Below, piece by piece: positions 48,661 to 62,052 of a DNA stretch of 64,000 nt. This stretch comes from Polyodon spathula (Eukaryota > Chordata > Actinopteri > Acipenseriformes > Polyodontidae): assembly GCF_017654505.1 (NCBI RefSeq), contig NC_054553.1:12203049-12267048 (forward strand). Direction: 5' to 3'. A program made the position numbers and the translations under genes. The notes beneath the pieces were generated by a model. It was not told the origin of the DNA. It made no database searches and was given only the letters and a program-made list of their open reading frames with translations. Position 1 is the stretch's first letter. Each line of letters begins with the position of its first letter.

Positions 48661-49201
48661 TTTGTCCGATATAAACCGCTGCCCAAAATAACCATGTATG
48701 GTATAAGTGGTGGCGACTGTACCTGCGGCTTTGGGCATTATAGTCCTGTCGGTAACTATAGTTCTTCTGTCGGGGGCTATAGTTTCCCACTTTAAGCCTC
48801 CTCTTCAGTCTATATTTACTATATATGTGAGAAAATTGTTCATTCCAACCCTCACTAAAAACCATGAAAGCTAACATTGCTGTTTCAGCGTAGTGTGTTT
48901 ATTGTACTGTTTAAGAAGAACTGAATGGTGTTACAAGGACTGGCATGAACATTACTGTACTAACTGCTTATATTTTTAATTTGTAATTGTACATTTAAAC
49001 AATATGTCATGTATTGCAAAAATATGTACATCAGTGTACTTACTGGTAGGAGGGGGTAATGGTGTTTTTGCTGGGAGACGTGTGTAAAGAAAAAGACAGA
49101 AAAGTTAGTAATCTCTATGGCGAAATGCGCATATTCTTTTAATGAAAAGGTTATTAGACAAATATAGCAGATGGGTTGTGTTTTACAATAGAACATACAC
49201 A

Positions 49202-49765
49202 TGTAGCAGGGCGGTAGGGAAGCCCTGCGGTTTTAACGTATTGTTTGTTTATTTTTAGAACAGAGTCTCCCCCACCACCCCAGTGTCGTATTTGTTTATT
49301 ATGATTTATTTATGTATGTAGTTGTATATATGACGGCGAACCGTTGTGTGTTTGTTTTTAAAACCTTGTGGTAATGTGTGGCTGTCGGTTAGTGCGTTGT
49401 TAAACTAGCCGGCAGTCGCACATAATTAATAAACTCGTGCAGATTGTGGCCGAGGGGTAATAGAATAATTACTAGCTAGTTAAACCCCTCGGCCACAGTA
49501 TATAAACCTGTAACGCTCTCAGTTTTGGGTGGGTGTGTACAGAGGAGAGTATGGGAGAGCGAGAGTGTTTTGTGTTCAAGATTTATTTTTGTTTAAACCT
49601 TTTATTTTTGCGCTCTGTGAGCATTGTTTGTTTGTTTAAATATTTTAATTTATTTATTGTCTTTAAATAAACGGCGCGCACCACCCGTCTTTGAACTGCA
49701 GTACTTCCTATTTGTTTTGCTTTGTGCATTCTGGGCTGACGTCACTTACACAACTTACAGCTCAT
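49202..49765 (+). mobile_element. LTR, family B, plus orientation
   Basis: Starts TGTAGCAGGGCGGTAGGGAA, with TATA box at about 49499-49505 and AATAAA near 49668. It ends in the ctgacgtcac block shared with the minus copy at 49946-50586. The right boundary is unsure because the final TGTCACA block is missing; no target duplication is evident. Confidence 0.7.
49445..49497 (+). promoter_or_regulatory. Stem-loop directly upstream of the LTR TATA box
   Basis: Arms tgtggccgaggggt (49445-49458) and acccctcggccaca (49484-49497) pair perfectly over 14 bp. TATATAA follows at once at 49499-49505. Related LTRs carry stems of different sequence at the same place. Confidence 0.7.
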
Positions 49766-49945
49766 GCATTTATATTGTACCTAACAACAGTGAGCTCGCT
49801 ATTCCAATTTAAAGGGGGGAGGGGTGCTAATTTAGTGGTTAGGAAAATACCTATGTTAGAAATCATATTAGTAAACAGAAAGAAAAGAAATAAAAAGCTA
49901 ATGGCCATTCTAATGTACATTATTTGGTTTTTTGTAAAGTATGCA

Positions 49946-50586
49946 TGTGACAGTAGTAAATGGCTGAGCGGTGACGTCACGCCAGAATGCAGGAAGCAAA
50001 ACAAAGGCAGGTAAGTACTGCAGTTAAAAGACGCCCTGTGGCACCGTTTATTAAAGAACAAAAATAAATACAATTTTTGAACAAAAATAAACACTGCTCA
50101 GAGTGAAAATAAAGGTTTTAAATAAAACAAATCACAAACACAAAATAATAACTAAAACTAAAGTCAGGCTGGGCAACTGCCTTCACTGATCCTTATTATT
50201 ATTTTTAATTTCTCTCTCCTCTCTCGCTCTCGTTCCACCACTCAAACACCCCACCATGAGTGCAGAGAGCTGCAGGTTTATATGTAGGTGACCATCTCCC
50301 GATTAGCAACAAATTAATCACCTAATTTATTCGGGAGATGGCCATCTTCTGCACAAGGTTTTTAATTATTCCTGGCAGAGGACAAGTTTACTAACCTCGC
50401 CTCTGCCAGAACACGTTGCACCAAATAAAACAAAACACACGGCGCTTTGCTGTCATAAAAATATATGCAAATAAATCATAAAACACAAATACAAAATAAC
50501 ATAGCACAGAGGTGAAGGGGGAGACCCCGTACTAAAAATAAACACCAGAATACATTCAAGCAGGGCTTTCCTACCGCCTTGCTACA
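49946..50586 (-). mobile_element. Solo LTR, family B, with 5-bp target duplication
   Basis: 641 bp, on the minus strand TGTAGCAAGGCGGTAGG to ACTACTGTCACA. The flanks are ATGCA at 49941-49945 and ATGCA at 50587-50591, a perfect 5-bp target duplication. It lies head to head with the plus copy at 49202-49765, so the two look like a long inverted repeat but are separate insertions. Confidence 0.88.
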
Positions 50587-50599
50587 ATGCAAATAAAAT

Positions 50600-51030
50600 G
50601 TTTTCGAAAATATTTTGAAATAATGACTCCCTTCTCAGTTGGATGAGCTTAGGAGGGAGGGGCTGATGATAGTCAGCTGTATATAAGCTCACCTAGGCAG
50701 TAGTGGGGGTGGGTTTTGGTTACTGTGGTTGATATCCTGAAGTAGTCGTCGTAGTAGCAGCAACAGCAGCAGACAGGAGCTCTATAACTGTTTTGATGCT
50801 TAGAGAGGCTAGAGGGAAGCTAAACTTTTGTTAAAGTCAAGCGTAACTCTGTATTTGGGCTGACTATTAATTACCTATTTTGTTTATTTTTTTTTTTACT
50901 TTTAAAGAGCTTGGTTTATTATTATGGTTGTTTTGATAATAAAAGTTCTAATATTGCACCTTACATCTCGGAATTCCTGTCTTGTTTTCTGTTCACCACT
51001 ACCTCAACTGAAGTCGTTGAGCAACCTCAC
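50600..51030 (+). mobile_element. Possible LTR (family E)
   Basis: TATA box at about 50678-50686 (gtatataagc), preceded by a short stem gctga/tcagc, and AATAAAAG at about 50938. The spacing of about 260 bp is like the R region of an LTR. Borders are not defined; a (TA)n run follows at 51031-51082. Confidence 0.35.
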
Positions 51031-51047
51031 TATATATATAATATATA

Positions 51048-51084
<37 letters not shown>

Positions 51085-51682
51085 CAAATATATAAAAATT
51101 GACTATGTTAACGACGTAAAAGAGTAATCAAAATAATGACTACGATATCATGTTAGTTTTTTTACTGATGCTCGTATTTTTATAAATCCAATAAATATAT
51201 AAAAAGTTTAGTTTTATTACTGATGCTATTATTACAATTATAATCATCCAAAAAAAAATATAAAACAGCATAAAAACCCTGTTTTCCTATTTATGGATTC
51301 TCTTTATAGTTTGGTATTTATTTACAATCCGGCATTGTTGTTAAATTGTTTGAACCAACTGCTAAATCACAATGGAGTCAGTTTATTATTCTTCTTATTG
51401 CATTTAGAACTATCAGTTTCCTTTACAGTTTCCTTCACTCATAAACTGATGTTTTTCACTGCTGTTTAAATAATAATAACAATAATAATTTAAAATTCTC
51501 TTTTATTAATAACGTGAAATTGCTAAAATAAAACAAAACATTCACTGAGTAATGGTTATAGCCTCCATAATTGTAAGTAATATTGTTTTAAAATAAATGT
51601 GGTTATTGAAATAAAACAAAGCTACAATGTTAACAAGTCTGCAGTCAGTAGCTATCCAACAGCAGTGGAAATAGTATCGTAC

Positions 51683-51925
51683 TTAGCTTGATTCATGGGT
51701 TTGCAGCAATCCTGAATTTGAAAAGAGTACTCTGTCGAAACTGATGGGTTTCATTTGTTGTTGTATTGTTACAGTCTGTAGCAGAAAAACTCTAGAAAGT
51801 GTACTTTGAGAAGTGAAAGCATGTTTAGCACAAAGATGGTACAGCAGATTAGATGCACTTCTGTAATACTGGAACTCACTTTGACAGTAGATACAAGCAG
51901 TGTTCGCACTAGGCAGCACCACTGC
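51683..51925 (-). pseudogene. BED zinc-finger fragment of a hAT transposase
   Basis: The minus strand encodes ACIYCQSEFQYYRSASNLLY followed by HLCAKHAF. The C-x2-C, then NL-x2-HL-x2-KH spacing is the BED zinc finger found at the N-terminus of hAT transposases and ZBED proteins. It is about 80 codons long, with stops at both ends. A hAT-type terminus with the right orientation lies at 53805-53870, so both may belong to one old element. No catalytic domain was seen. Confidence 0.55.
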
Positions 51926-51929
51926 GCCA

Positions 51930-53804
51930 ATGCCCCCCTGAAATAAAAAATGTCCCGCTGAATTTCTCTTAACGTGCCCAGGTGTCCCCCTTCACAGACC
52001 AGACGCAATACCAATACGCAGTAAATTCATGCATTTTTTATTAACATGACATGTCTGACGACAGGCTAATCTTTTTTACTTGTTTGTTTGCACTTCCGTT
52101 TTCATAATTAAGCTCCCATGCAATTATTCTCCAGTCCAGTAGAATGCCCTCAAACCCTCCCTGGTTACAGTCAGTTTCACAGTAAAGACTGGACGACAAC
52201 ATCAGGCTTGTTAACAACATGGCCCAGTGCAAATATAACCTTGTATCCCTGTTACACCTGACCACAACTTCGGCAGTGACTGTTGAAATGTAGGCTATTA
52301 CATTTCTGCTTAAAAATACTGTGAAATTCATCAGCTGTAAATGTATCTATTTGCTGGACAAAATATATGTCTGATGTTTGCAGATATGGAGTGACCTAGC
52401 AAGTGAATGGGAGAAATGTGTACTTCTGCGTACTACAGTACAGTTTATAGACAAAGTGCAGTAGATTTGTGAAACAAAAACCACATCATTGATTAAAATA
52501 TATATATATATATAATACATTGGCTATGGTAACGTTATAAAGTATGTGAAATTTGTCTTTTCTAATGACAAAAAATGCATTTACAATTTCAGGGCCAAAG
52601 TAATTCAGTATGTGTTAAGCATCAACTGTCTCTTGGCCATTTTGCCCGTAGGCCTATAACCACATGATAAAAAAATATATATACAGTGTATGCGATTTTA
52701 TACAGAACTGTATATATGCCTACAATACATCTGACATTGAGAAAACATCACCGGAATCGAAATAAAGGATATTATTATGTACAGTTCACGTGCAGTCATG
52801 GTTTTGGTAAGTAGCATTTTCAAAACTATATAATTATGTGCAAGATTAAACTATATTAAAATATAGCAAATCCACAAACCCAACAAAACTGTATATTTGA
52901 CATTTTATTTTTAGTGTTCTGTGTAACACCAGCCATTGCTTAACCTTGGGGAAAAAAATAAATAAAAATACAGTACCCGAAGCAGATATACGCATTTATC
53001 ATATCAACAACATCAACGTGTTGTAAAAATAAAGCAAAATTTTTTTAAAAACTGTCCAAAAATCTTTACTTGGGGGGGCTAAGAATGAAAAATGTCAAAG
53101 CACAAAAATGCTATTTTTGATATGGAAATTGTCAAAATAATGGTGCAGCTGGAAGGTAAGAATTTACCAGTCAGGACAATGGCATTTAAATACTACTACT
53201 ATTAAACTATATCTGTTGATAATGTGGCTTCTTCTAATGCAGTGGTTTTCAAAAATTCTGAAATGACGGACAACGCATTCTATTTAGTACCACTTGCCAA
53301 TCTATTGCAAACTTTTGTCTTGTAATCAACGTTTAGCCGCTAAAACCAGACTGATGTGCTGTGACAGAGCGTTCAATGCACACTTGGCTAATTTACATAT
53401 TAAATAGGTACGTTTGAAATAAGCCCTGTTTAAATGTCATATAAACAGTTGGGCGGTTACTGCAGTCTGTCTGGGATAAAAAAAAAAAAATAATTAAAAA
53501 AATTAAAAACTAAAAGCCTAGTCTTAACTCAATTTTATTTCCTGTGTGCGTTCATGCCTGCAAATGGATATTTATTTTTTTCAATGACCTGATTAAATTT
53601 TATTGTAACTTAAGTACTATTGGTTCATTTCAAAATACAGAATGTATGGCCAATCAGAAAGAGGCCGTTACTTCTGGTGTGAAAATAAGAGTTTTTAGCT
53701 TTCAATCCAATGAAAAATATGGATTGTTGGCTCAATACTAGTACATTACTAGCAAAGGGCGATCAAGAAGAAATTAAAAACCCCAAAAATGTTTTGCGAC
53801 TGAA
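51930..53804. other. FSIP2 intron, probably old hAT and unassigned sequence
   Basis: Between the BED fragment and the hAT-type end. No coding segment that I can support. Confidence 0.3.
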
Positions 53805-55378
<1,574 letters not shown>

Positions 55379-55408
55379 TATATCTATATATATCTATCTA
55401 TCTATCTA

Positions 55409-55481
<73 letters not shown>
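55379..55481. repeat. (TA)n microsatellite with ATCT units
   Basis: TATCTATC units, then about 75 bp of pure TA. Confidence 0.95.
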
Positions 55482-55482
<1 letters not shown>

Positions 55483-56084
55483 TCTAGTTTCAGAAAAGTC
55501 AATGACAAATTTTTGTACTGTCACAATGTACCTAAACTTTTCTGTGGTAGACCACATGTCAGTCAGTCAGGGAATTTTTTTTTTTTTTTTAAAGAAAAAT
55601 TCTCCAACTCGCAGTTCTTTGGGGGATTTTTCACAAATGTAATTGATGCATGAGTTTTTAAGGCATCTAACCACTAACCCATGACACACAGCAGCATCAC
55701 ATGCTGTGCCTACCGCGGTACAGGGGAATTTTATCCACTGAACCCACTGTATACCGAGCAACATAAAGCTAAATTGTGTATGCAAACCTGACTGCTGTTT
55801 TCAAGCAATTGTTGTCAGCTACAAGCCATTGTGAAGCCTACATTTTACAAGCCATCGTAAAAACAAAATTTGTATTAATATTGCCGTTAAGGCAGCATTA
55901 TTAACACCGCTTTCATGTCGCCCTCTTTGTACCGTGTTCTGTTTCTTGAATATATTTTTAAAGTTTTAAGTTAAACAATACTCTCTTACAATACAATGTT
56001 GCTTAACTTTTATTGTAGTAAACACAACTCTTTTTTCACATATGACTAATGAAAATCAGCTTCAGAAGCTTTTTTATTACTTAC
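55482..56084. other. FSIP2 intron, no feature recognised
   Basis: Unassigned intron sequence with one poly(T) run near 55575. Confidence 0.5.
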
Positions 56085-56221
56085 ACTTGAAGTCTTCCTG
56101 CTGTTTAACTTTTTGTATGTCTGCTTAACTTCAGGGGCCAGTATCGAAAACTGTATAGATGGCTTCTCCCTTTTCCCTTCAAGTAAGGCATGACGACTTG
56201 CAGGGCTGACAACACTATGTC
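56085..56221 (-). CDS. fsip2: FSIP2 exon
   Basis: Exon of 137 bp with acceptor ctttgcag|GA and donor AAGT|gtaagt. It enters in phase 1 and ends in phase 0. The product begins GHSVVSPASRHALLEGKREK and contains SIQFSILAPEVKQTYKKLNS. The sequence is polar and low in recognisable domains. Splice signals and phase agree with the exons on both sides. Confidence 0.75.
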
Positions 56222-56544
56222 CTGCAAAGAAAACTGAGGTTTGCATCACTTGTATACTCTGCCCTTTAATCCTAATCCTGACCAACCTTTGAATATTTTT
56301 AAAGAACAACCCATATTTTAGATCTATCCTGCTGTTCTTATATTCTCATATAGTACATCTATACGGAAGCATTACACTGCATATGAAATAATCAAGTAGC
56401 AGCACCTGGTTAAACACAGAATGCTTACAAGCCAGTTTTATCACAGGATACCAGGCAATGCTGTTCCATAATGAACCATGGCAAATTAGTTGCGTCTAAT
56501 TCCATGTTCCAATTGGCTAACATAGCCTGAGAGTTGTATAATAT

Positions 56545-56762
56545 TTAAATTCAAATACATATAATTCTTCCACTGAATCAGATGTCAGCAAGTGTGTCAG
56601 TGAAGACATAAGCAAAGAAAATTTACCATTAACATCAAGTGACAGTGAAGAGGCAGCACCAAGCTCTGTGCGTTGCTCCATGCTTCGAGGAGTATCATAC
56701 GCTGAAGCACTAGACACTCTTACTCCCTCCGGCCCCCCACAACCTGTTCACCCGGATATGAT
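56545..56762 (+). other. Open plus-strand island of unknown origin
   Basis: A frame of about 70 codons is open here and reads protein-like: SSTESDVSKCVSEDISKENL, SSDSEEAAPSSVRCSML, and GVSYAEALDTLTPSGP. It then runs into a (CT)n microsatellite (56771-56816). It could be part of an old transposon protein or a retrocopied fragment. No family recognised. Confidence 0.25.
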
Positions 56763-56768
56763 TTATTC

Positions 56769-56770
<2 letters not shown>

Positions 56771-56816
<46 letters not shown>
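56771..56816. repeat. (CT)n microsatellite
   Basis: About 22 CT units. Confidence 0.95.
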
Positions 56817-56820
<4 letters not shown>

Positions 56821-57387
56821 GTTAGGACATGTTGTGGTTGTTTCACTCTGATGTTTATTGTTTATTGTCTACCTGTTTTTTTTTTAGTCAAAACCTTTCC
56901 CTATGACTAAATTAAAAAATATATTTATTTGTTTTATTTATTCATGGTAAAATGATTTGTCTGTATTTTGTCAGTAGTCATTACATACATACAAACATAT
57001 AACTGTCAGCTTGTTTTTACGCTGTACTCGTAATAATCAAGTGCACGCAGAAAAAAAAACTGTCCCATAGGACCGGTAGTGCATTCTAAAACTCACTACT
57101 CAAAGGGTTGAAGACCGGGATTGTGTTAACACGATCACACTGAAGTGGGCTTCTAGGACCATTTTGGTATTAAAAAAAGTAATTTTTATTAAATATCCTT
57201 CCACCTCTGCCTGAACTTAGAAAAAAAATAAAACCAAAAATGCATTAATTAAAAAATAATTTCACATGTTGAACTGAACATTGCCATTGAAAGTGCAGTT
57301 TTGATTTGTTACACTTCTTGTAATTCTTGGTTTATTCACTACGTTTTCAATTAAAATATTACTGCCCATTTTCATGACACAGCACAA

Positions 57388-57770
57388 ATGAGTCTGCCTT
57401 TAAATCACACAGCGCAAATAAGACTGCCTTTAAACCACGCAGACCCTTCTTCAAAAGACCTGCAACAGTATCAGGTGAGTGCGTTTTTTTTTGTTTTTAA
57501 TAATCCTTTGTTATCCAGGTTAGAAACAGGAGGTATCCATACCAGATTTGTGCTACAGCTTCATAGTGGTGAGAAAGACCAGGAATACCCGGTTACTTAT
57601 CAAACTGACTGCAATTTACAGCTTGGTAACGTGGAGAACTACTGGACCAGTGTTAAGAAACAATTTTAAACAATGCAGGGCACAGCTAAAAACATGATAC
57701 CATCGTACCTGGACACATTTAAAAGGTATGGCAGGAACTGTCGAGATGAATTTATAAATGTTTAGCATTA
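57388..57770 (+). pseudogene. Possible relic of an ISXO2-like DDE transposase
   Basis: Plus-strand fragments read NVENYWTSVKKQFKTMQGTA and then MIPSYLDTFKRYGRNCRDEF in an adjoining in-frame stretch after a stop. The N-x-E-x-x-W, K-x-M-x-G-T and PSYLD-x-F-x-R order recalls the C-terminal part of ISXO2-like transposases of animal elements. The match is from memory, and the rest of the protein is missing. Confidence 0.3.
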
Positions 57771-58214
57771 GATAACACAGCTGCGAAGGGGGTGGGTCCA
57801 GTGGCAGCAAGCAGGCAGGAAGACCGAAGAACGGATAGCGGGAGCAATGGCAACAAAACATCTTTTAAGAGGGACCCAAATATTTGTGAAAAGCTGAATG
57901 TTTAAAAGATATTTTTTAAACTATATATTTTCAAAATGGGATAGGGAAACAACGTAGTTCAGGAAGAAGGAACAGAGCGATCACAATGGCGAGTTTTGAA
58001 TTTATTTGAATACTTTTGCTCTTTTATTTCCACTACTTTAATTAATCATTGGTGTCCGGTTCAGATTCACTTAATACCAATTTTATAAAAAATAAACTAT
58101 TTCATATGTCCATAAATCTCACTTTTTTTTTTTTTTTAAATGGTTCACTTATGTGAATTATATTTTGCAGGAAAAACTACTGTATCAAAGATTTTCTTAA
58201 AAAAAAATACTGAC

Positions 58215-58286
58215 CTCGAGAAAGTCTTGCCCACTTCTCAGAATTCACTTTTCTGTTGTCCACTTTTCTTACTTTCTTGGTAGGTG
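58215..58286 (-). CDS. fsip2: FSIP2 small basic exon
   Basis: Exon of 72 bp with acceptor atcacag|CAC and donor CGAG|gtcag, phase 1 in and phase 1 out, so it could be skipped without a frame change. The product, APTKKVRKVDNRKVNSEKWA followed by RLSRG, is strongly basic and probably unstructured. The assignment rests on the matching phase of both neighbours and on the position in the gene, not on recognised homology. Confidence 0.7.
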
Positions 58287-58708
58287 CTGTGATACAGACA
58301 TAGAAAAATTAACTAGCTGATGTGACATTACTGTTAGTGTATTTCCAATGCTTTGATGTCTAAGAAGTTATACTCAGACAGAGACCTATGTCAAAATACA
58401 GTATTTCACAAGTATAAAACAGCCTTGACGTGAGGAAAATGTGCATGGAAATATAACATTTAACAACTTTTCAAATGTCACCCAACATTAGTACAAATCT
58501 TGTCCATTGAGAAAATAGAACAGAGCTTGAATCAATAAAAAATGCTCAGTTGCTTAATGCATCTATGTGTATCAGTCTGTGACAGAATGTCAACATAAAC
58601 TGTACAGTGTATTTGTTTTAATATAAACTGTCCCTTGTACGAGCGGCTGCCTTACAAGGAGATCCCGTGTAAGTATGTGCCCCTGTATAAATATATTTTT
58701 AATAAATA

Positions 58709-58876
58709 AAATGTACCAGATTCCTTCGAATTTAAAATGCACTTTTTAAACCTATTTTTTCTTCTCAAAAATGGTGACGTGTGTATTAACATCGCAAACA
58801 AAAGACATGACTGCCTAAATACACAAACAGGGACGACTTAAATTTCGAGGGTGTCTTAAATCCAAAGGAGTACGGT
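58709..58876. mobile_element. Small MITE candidate
   Basis: The left end (taccagattccttcgaattt, aaaatgcac) and the reverse complement of the right end (taccgtactcctttggattt, aagacaccctcgaaattta) are imperfect inverted repeats enclosing about 170 bp, just outside the FSIP2 exon at 58902. Confidence 0.4.
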
Positions 58877-58901
58877 AATTTATACAAATATTTTCACTTA
58901 C

Positions 58902-59052
58902 CCATTTTTTTAATCTGTTTAAGCACATTATTTAAAAAAAGGTGTTTTCCAATACTCTCCATCTTTGGTTGTTCAAACTCTACTCTTTGATATAAAAATT
59001 CTTTCACTTTCTGTTGATGGACGGCAGCTTTCCGTTCAAACATATCGTGACT
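58902..59052 (-). CDS. fsip2: FSIP2 exon
   Basis: Exon of 151 bp with acceptor ctgtcag|AGT and donor ATGG|gtaagt (close to consensus). It enters in phase 0 and leaves in phase 1. The product starts SHDMFERKAAVHQQKVKEFL and ends with a Lys/Ile-rich stretch (VLKQIKKMG). It continues the N-terminal helical region of FSIP2. No catalytic motif is expected or seen. Confidence 0.8.
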
Positions 59053-59371
59053 CTGACAGAATGAGAAGTCTCAATTACAGAACACTTAATCAGACAGTTC
59101 CATAACATACAGAATAATAGATGAGTTATAATTTCATCAAAGGGTTCTAGTGACATTGAAGGGTTCATAGTAATTATAACCTGAAGTAATTCACTTTATG
59201 CCATTTCTTATTTTTTATAATATACAGATTAAGACATTTCATTTTAAAACAGTATGCATTTTTGGAAAACCTATGAAATCTAATTATGTGTGCTTCTCTA
59301 CTGTTGTTTCTGCTTAGATCATTACATACCAGGCTTGCTAACTGAACTGAAAATTAACTACGGTCCAATAC

Positions 59372-59482
59372 CTTTTTGGCTCTCTCTTCTCTAGCTTCTT
59401 TCCTTCTTACTTCCAGTCGAATTTCACGCTTGACATCCGCTTCTATTTTCATCAGAAGGGACCTCTCCTTCGTTTTCCACTC
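59372..59482 (-). CDS. fsip2: FSIP2 exon, EWKTKE coiled-coil segment
   Basis: Exon of 111 bp (37 codons), phase 0 at both ends, with acceptor cattag|GAG and donor AAG|gtattg. It encodes EWKTKERSLLMKIEADVKRE followed by a basic Arg/Lys/Glu helix ending REERAKK. The EWKTKE start with its following hydrophobic step is a recognisable part of FSIP2 in other vertebrates. This was the match that first identified the gene. It continues the coiled coil of the preceding exon. Confidence 0.85.
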
Positions 59483-59736
59483 CTAATGGTAGAACATCAA
59501 GTTATTTTATATTTCTTCATTTTATCTTACTGTGCAGAAAACAAATTGTTGTCAGGACCCATCGCAGATGGATTGTATATACTAATTCTAAATTATTTTT
59601 GTTAATTATGGATTGTACAGTATGGAACAATTTGTTTTAAATAGTAATATAATAAGGTCAAATGCTACTGCATTTTTGCCCTGTACTGAAGGGTAGACTC
59701 TTTCCACGGAGTATAAGTGCAGTTATCAGTCCTCAC

Positions 59737-59878
59737 CTCTTCGTGTCTGTTACAAAGCATGAGCTTCTTTCTCTGCATTTCATGCCTCCTTATCTCCTCC
59801 TCTGTGAGTCGCAAGCTGTTCTGCTCTTTCCTTTTTTGTCCTTTCTTTTTTAAGTCTTCGTGAGACCTACTAAAGTAA
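59737..59878 (-). CDS. fsip2: FSIP2 exon, charged coiled-coil segment
   Basis: Exon of 142 bp. The acceptor sits at the end of a pyrimidine-rich ATAG tetranucleotide run (tatag|TTAC) and the donor is GAG|gtgagg. It starts by completing the phase-2 codon of the previous exon and ends in phase 0. The product is a very charged helix containing LRLTEEEIRRHEMQRKKLML. As I recall the human protein, its 28-residue segment starting at the equivalent Tyr lines up here without gaps, which supports both the orthology and the chosen acceptor. A second possible acceptor 8-9 bp further on (tttag|TAGG) keeps the same frame, so the exon could be slightly shorter. Confidence 0.8.
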
Positions 59879-59882
59879 CTAT

Positions 59883-60541
59883 AGATAGATAGATAGATAA
59901 TGTGTGTAATTTTCATGTTTTTGGATAAATATGTTTATTGTTTTGTTTTTTGGTGATTTTTTTGTTTCTTTTGTTGCAAAAGTAGTATAATACAACATCT
60001 TAACATCTTACACAAAAATAAAAATCAAATCAAGTTAAAATAACACAAATACAATAAAAATGGTATTCATATATACATATATTTACAAATAAACAAACAG
60101 TTAAGCTATAAAAATAGGATATTATGATACTTGATGTAGAAACTTGGTAAAATGTTACAAGACCTGAAACACAAATTAATTTTAAGATTGGTTAATGCAT
60201 ATTACTTATCTAATACATTCAAGGCTTGAGATGGAAGGTCCCAAGAGAGCGTATTATTTTAAATTCCATGCATCAATTTTATGTTGGATTTTAAGTTATA
60301 ACACCACAAAATAATATTATAGATCACTATATGTACCGAAGGTAATTTTGGCTTTTTATCTTGTAGTTTTTCTGTAAGAGTGTGGTTAAACTGTAGACTA
60401 TTCCCAGTAGTCATTCGTCACAATTTGTTGAAGTTTACTGCCGCCGAAATATAGCTGTATTCCCTATAAACCACAATAAAATCATAATATCTTACATCTA
60501 TGCTAATGTAATATATGCTTTGTGTTGTCCTTCACTATCTG
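59883..60541. other. FSIP2 intron, AT-rich, nothing recognised
   Basis: Starts with (ATAG)n next to the exon acceptor. No further feature supported. Confidence 0.45.
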
Positions 60542-60684
60542 TAATGAAGAATCTTCGAGAACAGTGTCTTGAACTATCAGATGATGATTTGGACCCCCAA
60601 CATCTAAAACTAGAAAAACTAAAAAGGAAAATCGTTGGTCTTTCTTTGTCACAAGGAAAACTTTCCAACTTAAAATCAGTTATA
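60542..60684 (+). other. Open plus-strand island cut by a Tc1
   Basis: From an ATG: MKNLREQCLELSDDDLDPQH, then LKLEKLKRKIVGLSLSQGKL, protein-like in composition, running straight into the Tc1 terminus at 60685. Family unknown; perhaps part of an older transposon whose other part lies at about 63260-63355. Confidence 0.25.
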
Positions 60685-61432
60685 CAGTGCCTATAAGTGC
60701 CAGTGTCCTTGGACGTTTTCATAGTTTGTTGTGTTACAACATGAAATCTTGAGGCATTTAAATTGGATTTTTTTCCTTTGATTTACTCAACCTACTCAAC
60801 ACTGAAGAGGCAAGATAATTTTTATTGTGAAACAATAGTTAATGAAAAATCAAAGAACTGAAATGTCTTGGTTAGATAAGCATTCACCCCCCTGAGTCAA
60901 ACCTTTGGCAGCAATTACAGCTGTGAGTCTTCTGGGCTAAGTCTCTATCAGGTTTGCACATCTGGATCGTGCAATATTCACCCATTCTTCTTGGCAAAAT
61001 TGTTCAAGCTCTGTCATCAAGTTGGATGGGGATCGTTGGTGGACAGCAATCTTCAAGTCTTCACAGATTCTCAATCGGATTCAAGTCCAGGCTTTGACTG
61101 GGCCACTCTTGGACATTCAGTTTCTTGTTTTTAAGCCACTCCAGTGTCGCTTTGGCTGTGTGCTTGGGGTCATTGTCCTGCTGAAAGGTGAATCTCCTTC
61201 CCAGTCTTAGGTCTTGTGCCTACTGAAGCATAATTTCCTCAAGGATTTGCCTGTATTTAGTTCCATCCATTTTGCCCTCTACCCTGACAAGCTTCCCAGT
61301 CCCTGCCGATTAAAAGCATCCCCATAGCATGATGCTGTCACCACCATGCTTCACAGTAGGGATGGTGTTACCTGGGTGAAGTGCTGTGTTGGTTTTGCAC
61401 CAGACATAACGCTTTGCATTTAGTCCAAATAG

Positions 61433-61897
61433 TTACATTTTTGTTTCATTGGACCACAGAATCTTTTGCCACATCTTTTCAGAGTCTTCCACATGCCTTT
61501 TTGCAAATTCCAAGCAGGATTTTACATGGGCTTTTTTCAGAAATGGCTTCCTTCTTGCCACTCTTCCATACAGGCCAGATTTGTGGAGTACTTCAGCTAT
61601 CGTTGACACATGGACAATTTCTCCCATCATGGAACATTGCAGATCTTTCAGAGTTGTAATTAGCCTCTTGGTGGCTTCTCTGACCAATGCCCTTCTTACC
61701 CGGCTGGTCAGTTTGGGAGGATGGCCTGCTCTAAACAGATTCTGGGTGGTGCTGTATACCTTCCACTTCTTAATGGTAGACTTGACTGTGCTCCAAAGGA
61801 TATTCAATGCCTTTGATATCTTTTTATACCCCTCCCCTGATCTGTGCCTTTCCACAACTTTATCCCCGAGTTGTTTTGAAAGCTCCTTGGTCTTCAT
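61433..61897 (-). pseudogene. Tc1 transposase, N-terminal part
   Basis: From the ATG at 61897: MKTKELSKQLGDKVVERHRS and GEGYKKISKALNI form the first helix-turn-helix. RRALVREATKRLITTLKDLQ belongs to the second. SGLYGRVARRKPFLKKAHVK and WQKILWSNETKM follow. At the first catalytic position (usually WSDET) Asp is replaced by Asn (WSNET), and the frame stops soon after. The DDE remainder lies degraded at 60900-61430 (blocks reading as tcattgtcctgctg and ttcaagtccaggctttgact in plus-strand sense). Clearly inactive. Confidence 0.85.
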
Positions 61898-62052
61898 GGC
61901 AGTATCTTTTTTTATTATTTTAATGCACTACCCAATTGTGGGACCTTACAGAGATAAGTGTATTTAATCTGAAATCATGTGAACCACTTTTATTGCACAG
62001 ATGGACTCCATTTAACTAACTGTGTGAATTCTGAAGGCAATTGGTTGCACCT

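Noticed and set aside
49202..50586. A single 1.4-kb transposon with 550-bp inverted repeats
   Set aside because: The right half has its own perfect ATGCA duplication and LTR-type ends, so the two halves are separate LTR insertions in opposite orientation.
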